Shown: one piece after another, positions 8,068 through 15,536 of the stretch
How the letters are laid out: every line of letters begins with the position of its first letter
Numbering within the stretch: the first letter of the stretch is position 1
Source: a virus
Length of the DNA stretch: 24,036 bases
Strand: one strand, 5' to 3'
IMG/VR virus record: IMGVR_UViG_3300002053_000080
Location: 1 to 24,036 of that record
Program-made: the position numbers and the translations under genes
The notes under the pieces: model-generated
What the model saw: only the letters and a program-made list of their open reading frames with translations
Database searches by the model: none
Told to the model about the DNA's origin: nothing

Positions 8068-8071
8068 GTTA

Positions 8072-9013
8072 TCATTTTCCTGGTAACATTCCACTTCCTA
8101 TTAAGGGCTTCTTTATTTTCTTTATCGTTTTCTTATACTCTTTTTCCATTCTGTTTTTGTTCAAATATATATCTTGCCTGTTAGAGTCCAAGTCGGCTGC
8201 TGTCGCCTTATCCAAGGACTTGAAGGCTTCAATACATTTATAAGCAGCAAGATAAGCCACCGCAAATCTAAACATGCGTTCATTATAGGTCTCATACTCT
8301 ATCCAATAATTTATACGGACCCATTCTGCATCGCTAGGTATTGCAGTACCATCTAGCTGAGTTATTGTGATATTTCCACAATGAGCATCATTTACTGTTA
8401 TCTTTAGACGGTGACAATCCCCATCTGAATCTTTCCACCATCCATCTATGTCAGTGCCGCAGGATTGCTCACCATACCCTGCAACTACTCCATCTCCATC
8501 CTTGTCGGCAATCGGTCCATTTTGAGTCTCGAATGTAGTATTGGTCCCATTGAACCATTCGCCTGTATCTGGATTACAATTTGGAACATCATTAGCGAAA
8601 TATTCATAAACGTCATCAAGGGCCTCATTATAGGCCTCCCATATTATTGCAGATATATCATGGTCGCTTATGGATTTCCTTGTCTTTATTCCAGAGAGTC
8701 TTCTTACATCATGCACTATATTCCAAGGAAATATATAGAGCACGTCATCAAATTGTGCAATAACTCCATCACTATCCGTAGCAACGACCTTTATGGTATA
8801 CTCTCCATATCTCATAGTGGATGAAATATTGTAAGTGCATTGGAAGTAGTTATCTCCTGTACTTGTGGCCATAGAAGTTCCACCAGTATTTAATAAACTT
8901 CCACAAGAATCATACAAATAAAAGGTACAATCTGACGGATATGCAGGGTTTCCATTCCTGTCAGTAATCAATAATCTATGAACGTAAGTTTCTCCTCTTG
9001 TATAAATTGACAT
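8072..9013 (-). CDS. Ig-like domain fused to head-tail adaptor-like protein, with EF-hand-like loop
   Basis: 313 aa, ATG start with CAGGAG eight bases upstream. Residues 1-95 form an Ig/Big-like beta domain (RGETYVHRLLITDRNG...GEYTIKVVATDSDG). Residues about 100-140 are helical (VRRLSGIKTRKSISDHDISA), and about 230-313 are again helical with a basic tail (KKTIKKIKKP), resembling head-tail connector (gp6-type) helices. Inserted between them, about 145-215, is a Cys- and Asp-rich segment containing DKDGDGVVAGYGE (170-182) and DSDGDC (195-200). The first fits an EF-hand loop at positions 1, 3, 5 and 6 but has Glu at 13 rather than 12. I infer a connector or neck protein with an exposed decoration. 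Eight cysteines are present. Confidence 0.65.
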   Translation of the reverse strand: MSIYTRGETYVHRLLITDRNGNPAYPSDCTFYLYDSCGSLLNTGGTSMATSTGDNYFQCTYNISSTMRYGEYTIKVVATDSDGVIAQFDDVLYIFPWNIVHDVRRLSGIKTRKSISDHDISAIIWEAYNEALDDVYEYFANDVPNCNPDTGEWFNGTNTTFETQNGPIADKDGDGVVAGYGEQSCGTDIDGWWKDSDGDCHRLKITVNDAHCGNITITQLDGTAIPSDAEWVRINYWIEYETYNERMFRFAVAYLAAYKCIEAFKSLDKATAADLDSNRQDIYLNKNRMEKEYKKTIKKIKKPLIGSGMLPGK

Positions 9014-9018
9014 TTTAA

Positions 9019-10209
9019 TTACTCCTGTTTATTGGCAATATACTTATAGTCTTTTCCTTTTTCGACTTTATATTTGTATCTTTTTTTACTATTTCCCCTA
9101 TATTTAGGCTCAGTTTGAGATTTTAAAGGATATTTAAATTTAAATGGACTAATTGGTTGAGAAATCTCTGCTCCAAATGAGCTAAATCCAGATGGATTAT
9201 ATTGATTATTATATCCAGTTTCTATCCAATCTGCATCTCTATCTATAGATGATATTCTTATTTCTTCCATTTTTCCATCGAATGCATAATTTTTATTTAT
9301 TAACCATCTTGTTGCTATACCTAAATGTCCTGCTGAAGTGGCATAATTAAAATCCACATTACCTGTACCTACAAAAGCTCCATCTGTATAAGCAATCATA
9401 GGCATTCCAGGTTCATTTCTAGTATGGCTTACTGCACCATGATGCCATTCTCCTGCTGCCCAAGTATATACTCTATCATCAATAGTTGCTATGTGTGGTC
9501 CATCATCATAAACATATACAGGTCCAGTTTGTGCTCCACAAGGGTCAAAATACATTCTTATATCCTCACCACCATTATATCTGATACTAAGAACTACAGC
9601 AGCTATGCATTCATTTTCTCTATCACAAGATTCCCACCATTCTAAAGTACTTGCTGTCAATGTTTTCCATGCAGATAACCATCCTGCATTATCATTTCCC
9701 CAAACATTTCCATTAAGTTGTCTCCAAACATTATCAGCATAACAACATTTACCTATTTTTCCAGTTTCTCTATATTTTGGAGAATTATTTTCTAGAGCAT
9801 CCCATCCATTTGAAGTGCTATCTGAAAGTTTAGTATTTGCATCATTACAGTGGTACACTATTAAATAATTACTATCCCACACATTTGTTGGGTCAGCCTG
9901 GTCTACTACTTCTCCAGGATACTCATAATACATGTAAATCTCTGTATCTACAATTGAAGACAATGATGGTATCTTTACATAAATTACAAAATAGCCAGTG
10001 GCACTATTCCATTCAACCCTCTCATGTTTAAGTTTGTTCGATTCTGTAGAGTCATAGAATTTTATATCATAGCCATTGGCAAGGCATCCTGTCAAATCTG
10101 CATCTGTACCAACTAATACTATAGGAAAATCTACTTCATTACTTCCGACCTTTGTATGGTCTATTGTAATTTTCTTTTTGTATGTGTAGTTAGTATCAAC
10201 CCAGGTCAT
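9019..10209 (-). CDS. DUF2341 + LamG-like (concanavalin fold) virion protein
   Basis: 396 aa, ATG start with AGGTGA four bases upstream. Residues about 1-115 match the DUF2341 pattern (W-x4-YKKKITIDHTKVGSNEV-DFPI). Residues about 130-345 are a LamG/concanavalin-like lectin domain (YHCNDANTKLSDSTSNG, WHHGAVSHTRNEPG, FDGKMEEIRISSIDR). The C terminus (about 355-396) is Lys/Tyr-rich and basic (KKRYKYKVEKGKDYKYIAN). Such pairs are common in secreted or surface proteins of archaea and bacteria and usually bind glycans. Seven cysteines include a CC pair. Here the gene sits in the head-to-tail connector region and not at the tail tip, so it may be a head or neck decoration that sticks to the host surface (inference). 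Confidence 0.75.
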   Translation of the reverse strand: MTWVDTNYTYKKKITIDHTKVGSNEVDFPIVLVGTDADLTGCLANGYDIKFYDSTESNKLKHERVEWNSATGYFVIYVKIPSLSSIVDTEIYMYYEYPGEVVDQADPTNVWDSNYLIVYHCNDANTKLSDSTSNGWDALENNSPKYRETGKIGKCCYADNVWRQLNGNVWGNDNAGWLSAWKTLTASTLEWWESCDRENECIAAVVLSIRYNGGEDIRMYFDPCGAQTGPVYVYDDGPHIATIDDRVYTWAAGEWHHGAVSHTRNEPGMPMIAYTDGAFVGTGNVDFNYATSAGHLGIATRWLINKNYAFDGKMEEIRISSIDRDADWIETGYNNQYNPSGFSSFGAEISQPISPFKFKYPLKSQTEPKYRGNSKKRYKYKVEKGKDYKYIANKQE

Positions 10210-10216
10210 AGTTCAC

Positions 10217-10711
10217 CTATAATGAAACAATTTCTATATCTGTAACTTCTATGATTAGATAATCAAATGTAGTTTCTCCAGTTTTCCAACATTGAGCCTT
10301 ATAAATTCTAGCATACTTGTCACTTTTCTCTTTTATTGCATATAGGACTACACTCTTTGTATCCTCATCTACAGATTCAATTTTTATGAAATCAAAATCT
10401 TTAGTTTGTTTTATTGCATTTAATTTAGATAGGAAAAAATCCCTGGTGCTTGTGTTAACTTCATCAACTTGAGGCCCACCATAATGAAATAGATATTCAT
10501 AAGGAGCTTTATTTTTTATATATATTACTTTAGTGCTCCAAGTATATCCGATTTGTCCTCTTACCATGTGAAGAATAGCAACGACTTTCTCTATCCAATT
10601 TCCAGATAATTGTTTATCCTGATTATTTAAATAATGGACTTCTTTGACAAGCTCATGTGACTCAATTTCAGCTATAGCTTCTTGTAAAGCTTCTTCTACA
10701 CTATCTGCCAT
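10217..10711 (-). CDS. Conserved-looking structural-region protein, unknown
   Basis: 164 aa, ATG start preceded by GGAGGGT. I do not recognise the family. The first 30 residues are an acidic helix (EEALQEAIAEIESHELVKEV); the rest is alpha/beta with several strands (TKVIYIKNKAPYEYLFHYGG; TFDYLIIEVTDIEIVSL). One cysteine only. It is tightly packed between the 117-aa gene and the DUF2341 gene in the head-tail joining part of the late operon. It could be a head completion or minor tail factor; no motif decides this. Confidence 0.65.
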   Translation of the reverse strand: MADSVEEALQEAIAEIESHELVKEVHYLNNQDKQLSGNWIEKVVAILHMVRGQIGYTWSTKVIYIKNKAPYEYLFHYGGPQVDEVNTSTRDFFLSKLNAIKQTKDFDFIKIESVDEDTKSVVLYAIKEKSDKYARIYKAQCWKTGETTFDYLIIEVTDIEIVSL

Positions 10712-10712
10712 A

Positions 10713-11066
10713 TCAACCCTCCTCTATGTCATCAATATTAATTTGAACTTTTTTATCTTTTTTAAATTTATCTTTATCTTTCACTGCCCCATATGCTTTT
10801 GCTTCTTCGTCATATTCCAGTAAACTTTCTTTTTGTGATTCTGTAAGACTATTCTTGCATTCTAATATTTTTCCGCATATGAGACTGTTTCGGTTTTTAA
10901 ACCACCCTTGTTGAAACTTTCTAAACTCTTCAAGGCTAATCTTTTTCTTCTTTACATCTTCCCCTTTCTTGTTGTGATATAGGCGTAATAATTCTTGTAA
11001 TCTATAGAGGTATTTTAGTTTAGCTTGTGGTGTTTTTGGTAATTTGCCTTCCTTAAATTTTAACAT
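10713..11066 (-). CDS. Small basic helical protein, unknown
   Basis: 117 aa, ATG at 11066 with AGGTGA overlapping the upstream stop (GGTGAATAA ATG), so translation is probably coupled to the nuclease gene. The product is Lys/Glu-rich and helical with no recognisable domain; the C terminus (KKVQINIDDIEEG) is acidic. Two cysteines. It follows the RecB-like nuclease directly and might act with it, or be a minor head protein. Function unknown. Confidence 0.6.
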   Translation of the reverse strand: MLKFKEGKLPKTPQAKLKYLYRLQELLRLYHNKKGEDVKKKKISLEEFRKFQQGWFKNRNSLICGKILECKNSLTESQKESLLEYDEEAKAYGAVKDKDKFKKDKKVQINIDDIEEG

Positions 11067-11810
11067 TTATTCACCTGATTTTAAAAAGGCATACTTTCCT
11101 TTTTTATATTTCCATTCATATAATTCTAATACTGCTAAATATGCCGGAAATATAGCTTCTAATTCTTTTGTGGTTTTCTCTTCTACCTGTATTTTTCCAT
11201 CTCTTATCCTTGCAATAAAAGCTCCTTCTAATTTGACACCAGTCAATTCTGTAAACGCGTGAGCATATGCAGATAGTTGAAGCCAATATTCTTGATATAC
11301 ACCTTTTCCAGTTTTCCAGTCTCCAATCACAAATGAGCTTTTTGTAAATTTAGGCACTTTGCATCTTTTGTGCTTTACTATTTTAGAGCGTAAATATTCT
11401 ATTGGTGTTTTATAATAACCTATAAAGTCGGCTGTTCCTGCATATTTATAAATATTACTCCAAATATTTTGCTCTAGCACATCAGGTTTTAAACATGCCG
11501 CTTTTTTAAATTTATTAAATTCTTTTAAGCCATTTTGAATCTCTTTTTCATATGCTCCTAAATTAATAGGTTCATTTTTTAGTGTACATTCTATCAATTT
11601 ATGAACATGAGTTCCAATTGCTTGTCTAGTTTCAAGTATTTTAGTGGCTTTGGCATATCCTACTTTTCCCATCCAATTTCTAAGACTGTGTTTAGCTATT
11701 ATACCAAGAGTTGTAGTAACTCTGTAGTAAGGTTTATCATATATCCTATACTCTGTTGGTGAAACAAATATTTGGGGAACTTCTATTTTCCATTTAGTCA
11801 TTGGAATCAT
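11067..11810 (-). CDS. PD-(D/E)XK nuclease, RecB/Cas4-like
   Basis: 247 aa. All core motifs of the RecB-type nuclease fold are visible in order: H70 in GTHVHKLIE, D128 in YAGTADFIGYY, D164-x-K166 in IGDWKTGK, and Q178-x3-Y182 in WLQLSAYAHAF. A basic insert (about 134-159) separates D128 from the catalytic pair. The length is that of a single-domain exonuclease; no four-Cys iron-sulphur cluster of the Cas4/AddB type is present. Such enzymes cut or resect DNA ends with a divalent metal. The start is either ATG at 11810 or ATG at 11801; AGGG lies nine bases before the second. It sits between capsid and tail genes, an unexpected place for a DNA-processing enzyme. Confidence 0.85.
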   Translation of the reverse strand: MIPMTKWKIEVPQIFVSPTEYRIYDKPYYRVTTTLGIIAKHSLRNWMGKVGYAKATKILETRQAIGTHVHKLIECTLKNEPINLGAYEKEIQNGLKEFNKFKKAACLKPDVLEQNIWSNIYKYAGTADFIGYYKTPIEYLRSKIVKHKRCKVPKFTKSSFVIGDWKTGKGVYQEYWLQLSAYAHAFTELTGVKLEGAFIARIRDGKIQVEEKTTKELEAIFPAYLAVLELYEWKYKKGKYAFLKSGE

Positions 11811-11937
11811 CCCTAAACATTTCGTACCAGTTTTCTTGTTTTACTCGCAATTTATCTTTTTTGCTAGACCAGGGATATACTGTTATCTCTTGTCCAGTTA
11901 TTAAATTTATGTATTTTTTAGTTATCATAATCCTCAT
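11794..11937 (-). CDS. Small ORF (47 aa) between the capsid and nuclease genes
   Basis: The ORF begins ATG AGG ATT ATG ATA at 11937, with a second in-frame ATG at 11928, and ends TAA at 11794, overlapping the start of the nuclease gene. It encodes ITKKYINLITGQEITVYPW and a C-terminal acidic stretch ending DDSNDS-like (RDDSND). No family recognised. The overlap with the nuclease start suggests a translated leader or a real small protein. A TATA-like box lies upstream. Confidence 0.5.
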   Translation of the reverse strand: MRIMITKKYINLITGQEITVYPWSSKKDKLRVKQENWYEMFRDDSND

Positions 11938-11955
11938 ACCAGTTTATGAGAAAGG

Positions 11956-11961
11956 TATAAA
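11956..11961 (-). promoter_or_regulatory. Possible internal TATA box
   Basis: Minus strand TTTATA, preceded by purine-poor TTTTTC, lies right after the capsid hairpin. Its centre is about 30 bases before the ATG at 11928, which could give a nearly leaderless transcript of the 47-aa ORF and nuclease. One weak box in AT-rich DNA, so tentative. Confidence 0.3.
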
Positions 11962-11972
11962 GAAAAATAGAG

Positions 11973-11988
11973 AGGGAATTAAATCCCT
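11973..11988 (-). terminator. Hairpin after the capsid gene (putative terminator/attenuator)
   Basis: Five base pairs AGGGA/TCCCT with loop TTTAAT begin just after the capsid stop and are followed on the minus strand by TCTCTATTTTTCTTTAT. It matches the hairpin after the tail tube gene in stem and loop length. T-rich runs alone can end transcription in archaea; the hairpin may instead stabilise the capsid mRNA end. Confidence 0.55.
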
Positions 11989-11990
11989 AT

Positions 11991-13331
11991 CTAGTTTGTG
12001 ATATGACATATTGCGTCAGTATCTAGTTCCCCAAAAGCTACAAAGGCCCACTGGTCGATTCTCCAAGAGTTACAGTTTGTTTGGAAGAATTTGTATGTTT
12101 TTGGTTTTTGTCCAAAGACACATCCAACTGCTCTTCTAGAATCAATGATTATAGCCACAACTTCACTTGCAGCATCGGTACAACTGTTTGCACCACAATA
12201 TTCAATGACTTTCAATCCGTTTATTTTTTTCAGTCTACCATCTGAATCGAATGAAATGTCTCCCATCCAAGGCATAGGTGTAGGAGTTTGCATCCTCTTA
12301 AAGATAGCAGCCACACTTGGGGATAGAATCAAATAATCTGGATTGTAAGGTCCTGCTAATCCAGTTCCTTCTCTCATTGAAGCTACTGCATTGTGCACAG
12401 CATTGTAGAGGTCGACTAAACTTGAATCGGTACAACAAGAACCACTTATTCCAGGTATACAAGATAACGGTGAAGCAAGTGCTTCTGTAGTTCCAGGTGT
12501 AGCAGTCTCTAATTGAGCATAGATTTGAGCATCAAACCATTTAGCCCAACTGTTAGCCATTGAGTTTAAGTACGAGTCCATGAGAATTGAACCAACATCC
12601 CATATATCCTTTTCACAGATTATTGCCTCTATATTGTACTGTTTTAGAGTCAATGAATAAGTGTCGAAAGATATGGATGCACAACTGGCACATTCACAAG
12701 CACCAAGTTCTGTCGGGTCACTGAAAGCACCGTAAGTTCGTATCTGAACACCAAGTCCTTGACCTGGATTTATAGCCAATCCTTTTACACAGATTTTTAG
12801 AAGGTCAGCAGTACAAACGAATGTTTCCCATACGATTTTGGCGTATACATCAGCAGGACTCCAAGCTGAAACTACATCTTCACAACCTGAGTCGGAATCT
12901 GTATTTCCCCAAAGTCCATCTAATCCACATTCTTTGTATTGTCCGTCTTCATAGACTTGGAATCGGATTTTGTTAAGTTCATCTCTGTTTTGTATATATT
13001 GAGACCTGCTTTCAAATTCAGCATATCGTTTTTTGTAACCTGCATAATAGTTTACAAATTTGTCATCTTCAGTATTTTTCTTGTCAATATCGTTGCCAGT
13101 GATTTTATCTTTTGGCTTATATTCTGGATGCTCTTTGTAGAACTCCTCTTGCCAAAGTCCTTTAAGTTCTGATAATTTTTTGTCTTCACGTTCTTTTTCT
13201 TCATTGAATTTTTCTGCCTCAAGTTGGGTTTGTTTCTTTTTCAACTCTCGTATTTTGAGTTCTTTGTTCAAACTTTCCTCATAAGTTGTTAGCTCTTCAG
13301 GAGACATGTCTTCAATTTTTTTATCTGACAT
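11991..13331 (-). CDS. Major capsid protein (HK97-fold) with N-terminal delta domain
   Basis: 446 aa, ATG start with CGGAGGAT. Residues 1 to about 115 are charged and coiled-coil (KELKIRELKKKQTQLEAEKF), like the scaffold/delta domain removed by the prohead protease. The rest is capsid-like: a GLDGLWGN stretch, a long spine-like helix (SILMDSYLNSMANSWAKWFD), an A-domain-like region (PDYLILSPSVAAIFKRM) and the terminal FVAFGELDTDAICHI. Its place right after the protease gene supports the call. Sixteen cysteines lie between C135 and the C terminus (over 5% of that part), none in the delta domain; they include CECASC, SCC and CGANSC groups. This suggests disulfide or metal cross-links in the mature shell (inference). 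Confidence 0.88.
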   Translation of the reverse strand: MSDKKIEDMSPEELTTYEESLNKELKIRELKKKQTQLEAEKFNEEKEREDKKLSELKGLWQEEFYKEHPEYKPKDKITGNDIDKKNTEDDKFVNYYAGYKKRYAEFESRSQYIQNRDELNKIRFQVYEDGQYKECGLDGLWGNTDSDSGCEDVVSAWSPADVYAKIVWETFVCTADLLKICVKGLAINPGQGLGVQIRTYGAFSDPTELGACECASCASISFDTYSLTLKQYNIEAIICEKDIWDVGSILMDSYLNSMANSWAKWFDAQIYAQLETATPGTTEALASPLSCIPGISGSCCTDSSLVDLYNAVHNAVASMREGTGLAGPYNPDYLILSPSVAAIFKRMQTPTPMPWMGDISFDSDGRLKKINGLKVIEYCGANSCTDAASEVVAIIIDSRRAVGCVFGQKPKTYKFFQTNCNSWRIDQWAFVAFGELDTDAICHITN

Positions 13332-13332
13332 T

Positions 13333-14256
13333 TTAATCCTCCGATTTTAATTTCTTTTCTTTCTCTTTTATTCTCTTTATTTGTTCTTCATGTTTTTTTG
13401 CATCTTGTGTTTTACAAGAATCAGATGAACATGAATTTGAACCACATTCTGAATTGGTGTTTTGTATTCCACAACCATCTCTATCGTTGCATCTACCTTG
13501 TAATACAGTAGACACACATACTGGAATTACATTGTGCAATACTGGAACCATATCAGATTCCTTGAAGCCCTCCCTTTCATAATTTGCTTCTTTAGGAAGC
13601 TCTGATGCCTTCATAAATCGCTGTTTTCCATAATATGTCACCGACACATTTGGAATGTTTCCTGATTGTTTGGCTAATTCTATATAACCTTTCCAAACAG
13701 GATAAGCAGCAGTTTCTTTTACAGGCACAAGGTCCATTAAAACACGTTTGTTAGCCTTATCTAATTCCACATTCTTGTGGTATCCAATAAATTTACTTAT
13801 ATCCGTTCTGTTGCCGAATGTTCCAGAGTTCGTTCCTTCGTGATTGTAATCATGGTAAGTTTGTTCCCACATTAAATAACATTTCTCTGTTTCTTCCATA
13901 GAAAAGTATCCACCATTCATAAATCTGTCTCCGACCATAGCGACAAGTTTATAAGTATCTTGTTTTGAACTGTTCACTTTTTGGGATTTTTCTGAATGAC
14001 TTATTTGTATAAATTGAGCCGATTCGGTGAATCTTTTATACCCTAAAGATTCCATGAAATCATCAAGAGTTGCCCCTTCATGTTTTCTTCTATAAATACT
14101 ATAACACACTGCTATAATTTTGTCTTGTTTCCAATCAGGATGTTCTTTCTTCACATACGGAATACACCTAGAAACAAAATCTTTTTGCGATTCTCCTGGA
14201 TTAGGTTCAGGATTTTCAAATTTATCGTCTTCTTTTTCAGCTTTATCTTCAGCCAT
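13333..14256 (-). CDS. Prohead-protease-like protein with Cys-rich tail
   Basis: 307 aa, ATG start after GTGAT. Residues 21-60 carry a GESQKDFVSRC...AVCYSIYR motif often seen in phage portal/protease-region proteins. Residues about 100-250 look like the assemblin-type (herpesvirus/HK97) prohead protease: a His-rich segment WEQTYHDYNHEG (H135, H139) and NVSVTYYG with S205 as likely catalytic pair. The segment after 250 is an unusual Cys cluster (C256, C262, C271, C276, C281) followed by a basic helix. The stop abuts the capsid ribosome site, so the two are probably coupled. It would cut the capsid delta domain. Catalytic residues are inferred by pattern, not alignment. Confidence 0.72.
   Translation of the reverse strand: MAEDKAEKEDDKFENPEPNPGESQKDFVSRCIPYVKKEHPDWKQDKIIAVCYSIYRRKHEGATLDDFMESLGYKRFTESAQFIQISHSEKSQKVNSSKQDTYKLVAMVGDRFMNGGYFSMEETEKCYLMWEQTYHDYNHEGTNSGTFGNRTDISKFIGYHKNVELDKANKRVLMDLVPVKETAAYPVWKGYIELAKQSGNIPNVSVTYYGKQRFMKASELPKEANYEREGFKESDMVPVLHNVIPVCVSTVLQGRCNDRDGCGIQNTNSECGSNSCSSDSCKTQDAKKHEEQIKRIKEKEKKLKSED
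13336..13343 (-). promoter_or_regulatory. Strong Shine-Dalgarno of the capsid gene
   Basis: CGGAGGAT, GGAGG six bases before ATG, overlapping the protease gene's last codons. Same octamer as the tail tube gene. Confidence 0.7.
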
Positions 14257-14260
14257 GTAA

Positions 14261-14773
14261 TCACTTCTTTTTATTCTGATTCAATATCTTTTGATGCCTC
14301 TTTTCCTGAATTTCTTTTACAAATATGGACTCTTCAAGACTTTTGGCAAATTTTGCTATCTTGCCTTCCTTTTGAAGTTTACCAGTTTTGTTTTTTGAAT
14401 CTGTCCATAGATTAGGAATCCACTCTTCAGGTGGTTTAACGTAAGGTGCAATCATTTTTCTGAGTTCTTCTGGATGCTCCAAGAGTTTGTTTAAGGCCCA
14501 AAAGAAAGGGTCTCTATAAGCTGTATCTTTTGTAACTGTCCAAAGTATACCTTGTCCATATCCCAACACCATTCTCTTCTGCCACTCATCGGGCTGTTTT
14601 AAATGACTCCCTGTCAATATTATCAAATTGTTTAAATTTTTGATTGCAGGATTAGCTGAATGAGCCAAATCATTTCCTGCCATTTGCATATCGGTCTTTA
14701 GAAGTTTATATCCAGTTTTAAGCAACATTCTAAGAATTTTTTTAAGCTTTTCTCCATGAACTATATCCGTCAT
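14261..14773 (-). CDS. Head-region protein of unknown function
   Basis: 170 aa, ATG start with AAGGATGA. The gene overlaps the stop of the upstream gene in TAATG, so it is likely coupled. Helical, with a central aromatic stretch (YGQGILWTVTKDTAYRDPFFWALNKLLEHP) containing no obvious catalytic motif, then VKPPEEWIPNLWTD and a basic C terminus. Contains no cysteine. It lies between the coiled-coil protein and the protease, where head assembly accessory proteins are usually found. I do not recognise a named family. Confidence 0.65.
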   Translation of the reverse strand: MTDIVHGEKLKKILRMLLKTGYKLLKTDMQMAGNDLAHSANPAIKNLNNLIILTGSHLKQPDEWQKRMVLGYGQGILWTVTKDTAYRDPFFWALNKLLEHPEELRKMIAPYVKPPEEWIPNLWTDSKNKTGKLQKEGKIAKFAKSLEESIFVKEIQEKRHQKILNQNKKK

Positions 14774-15372
14774 TATTCATCCTTCTTTGTTGCTCTTTGG
14801 GTGTTTCTTTTTATTGCTTCCATTTTGGCTCTTTTAAACTCTTCTTTTTTTTGTTCGTTTTTTATTAACTCATTAAACTCTGCTTCAAATAGATTCTCTT
14901 CGTCTTTTATTTCTTTTCTATCAGGTGCAATTTGTTTAGCTGCAAGATTTTTGTATCTTTTATTAAGAAACTCTCTGTTTCTCACAGCCGATTCTGTATA
15001 TTCATCATATCTATGTTGCATTTGACCTTCTAAAGCCTTGATGCTTCCTTTTAATTTTCCTATTTCTTCATCTAAAAACTGGAATATTTTTTTCTTGTCT
15101 TCTTCCATATACCATGAATGTTTTGGTATAAATGGCAACAAGATTGGAAGTTTTATTTTTCCATCTTGAACTTCTTTTCTTTTTTCTTCCAATTTTTTTA
15201 CTGCAAACTCATATCCTTCTTTTTGTTGTCTTAGTGATGTGTATCTATTTGAAGTATCTATAAGTTCCTGGAAGTATTGAACTTCGCCTTTTATTAATGG
15301 ACTTGATTTTGGTTTTACAGGAACCTCTATTTTGTTCCCCTTTATTGGTGTGTTTGCCCTCTTTCTTCCCAT
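14773..15372 (-). CDS. Coiled-coil protein of the head module
   Basis: 199 aa, ATG start with AGAGGTAT. After a basic N terminus (MGRKRANTPIKGNK) most of the protein is Lys/Glu-rich coiled coil with a short proline-rich break (LPILLPFIPKHSWYM, residues about 76-90). It contains no cysteine. Length and heptad-like character recall scaffold or head accessory proteins, but the capsid protein already carries its own delta domain. A role in head assembly is inferred from position between portal and protease genes. Confidence 0.65.
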   Translation of the reverse strand: MGRKRANTPIKGNKIEVPVKPKSSPLIKGEVQYFQELIDTSNRYTSLRQQKEGYEFAVKKLEEKRKEVQDGKIKLPILLPFIPKHSWYMEEDKKKIFQFLDEEIGKLKGSIKALEGQMQHRYDEYTESAVRNREFLNKRYKNLAAKQIAPDRKEIKDEENLFEAEFNELIKNEQKKEEFKRAKMEAIKRNTQRATKKDE

Positions 15373-15374
15373 AT

Positions 15375-15524
15375 TTATACCTCTGTCTTTTTAAGAATTT
15401 GAAATTGTTCATATGTCATCTTCACCGAAAAACCGTCATCATCTCTTATTATCACATCATCGCCTTTCCTTTCTACTGTCGGACAACATCTTCCTGGTTT
15501 TCCACATAATACTATTTTCATCAT
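15375..15524 (-). CDS. Small Cys-containing protein (49 aa)
   Basis: The ORF of 49 residues starts ATG ATG at 15524 behind AGAGGGAAAAAT and ends TAA at 15375, three bases before the next ATG. The product begins MMKIVLCGKPGRCCPTVE (C7, C13, C14) followed by strands and a final helix (MTYEQFQILKKTEV). The GKPGxCCPTVE stretch looks conserved in small phage ORFs I have seen, but I cannot name it. The CC pair could bind metal or form a disulfide. It is a good example of a short gene in an otherwise gapless late operon. Confidence 0.65.
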   Translation of the reverse strand: MMKIVLCGKPGRCCPTVERKGDDVIIRDDDGFSVKMTYEQFQILKKTEV

Positions 15525-15536
15525 ATTTTTCCCTCT

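Noticed and set aside
8068-8094. Longer start (MECYQENDN) for the tail completion-like gene
   Set aside because: It lies wholly inside the adaptor gene; ATG at 8067 follows the stop and has a suitable upstream AGGA.
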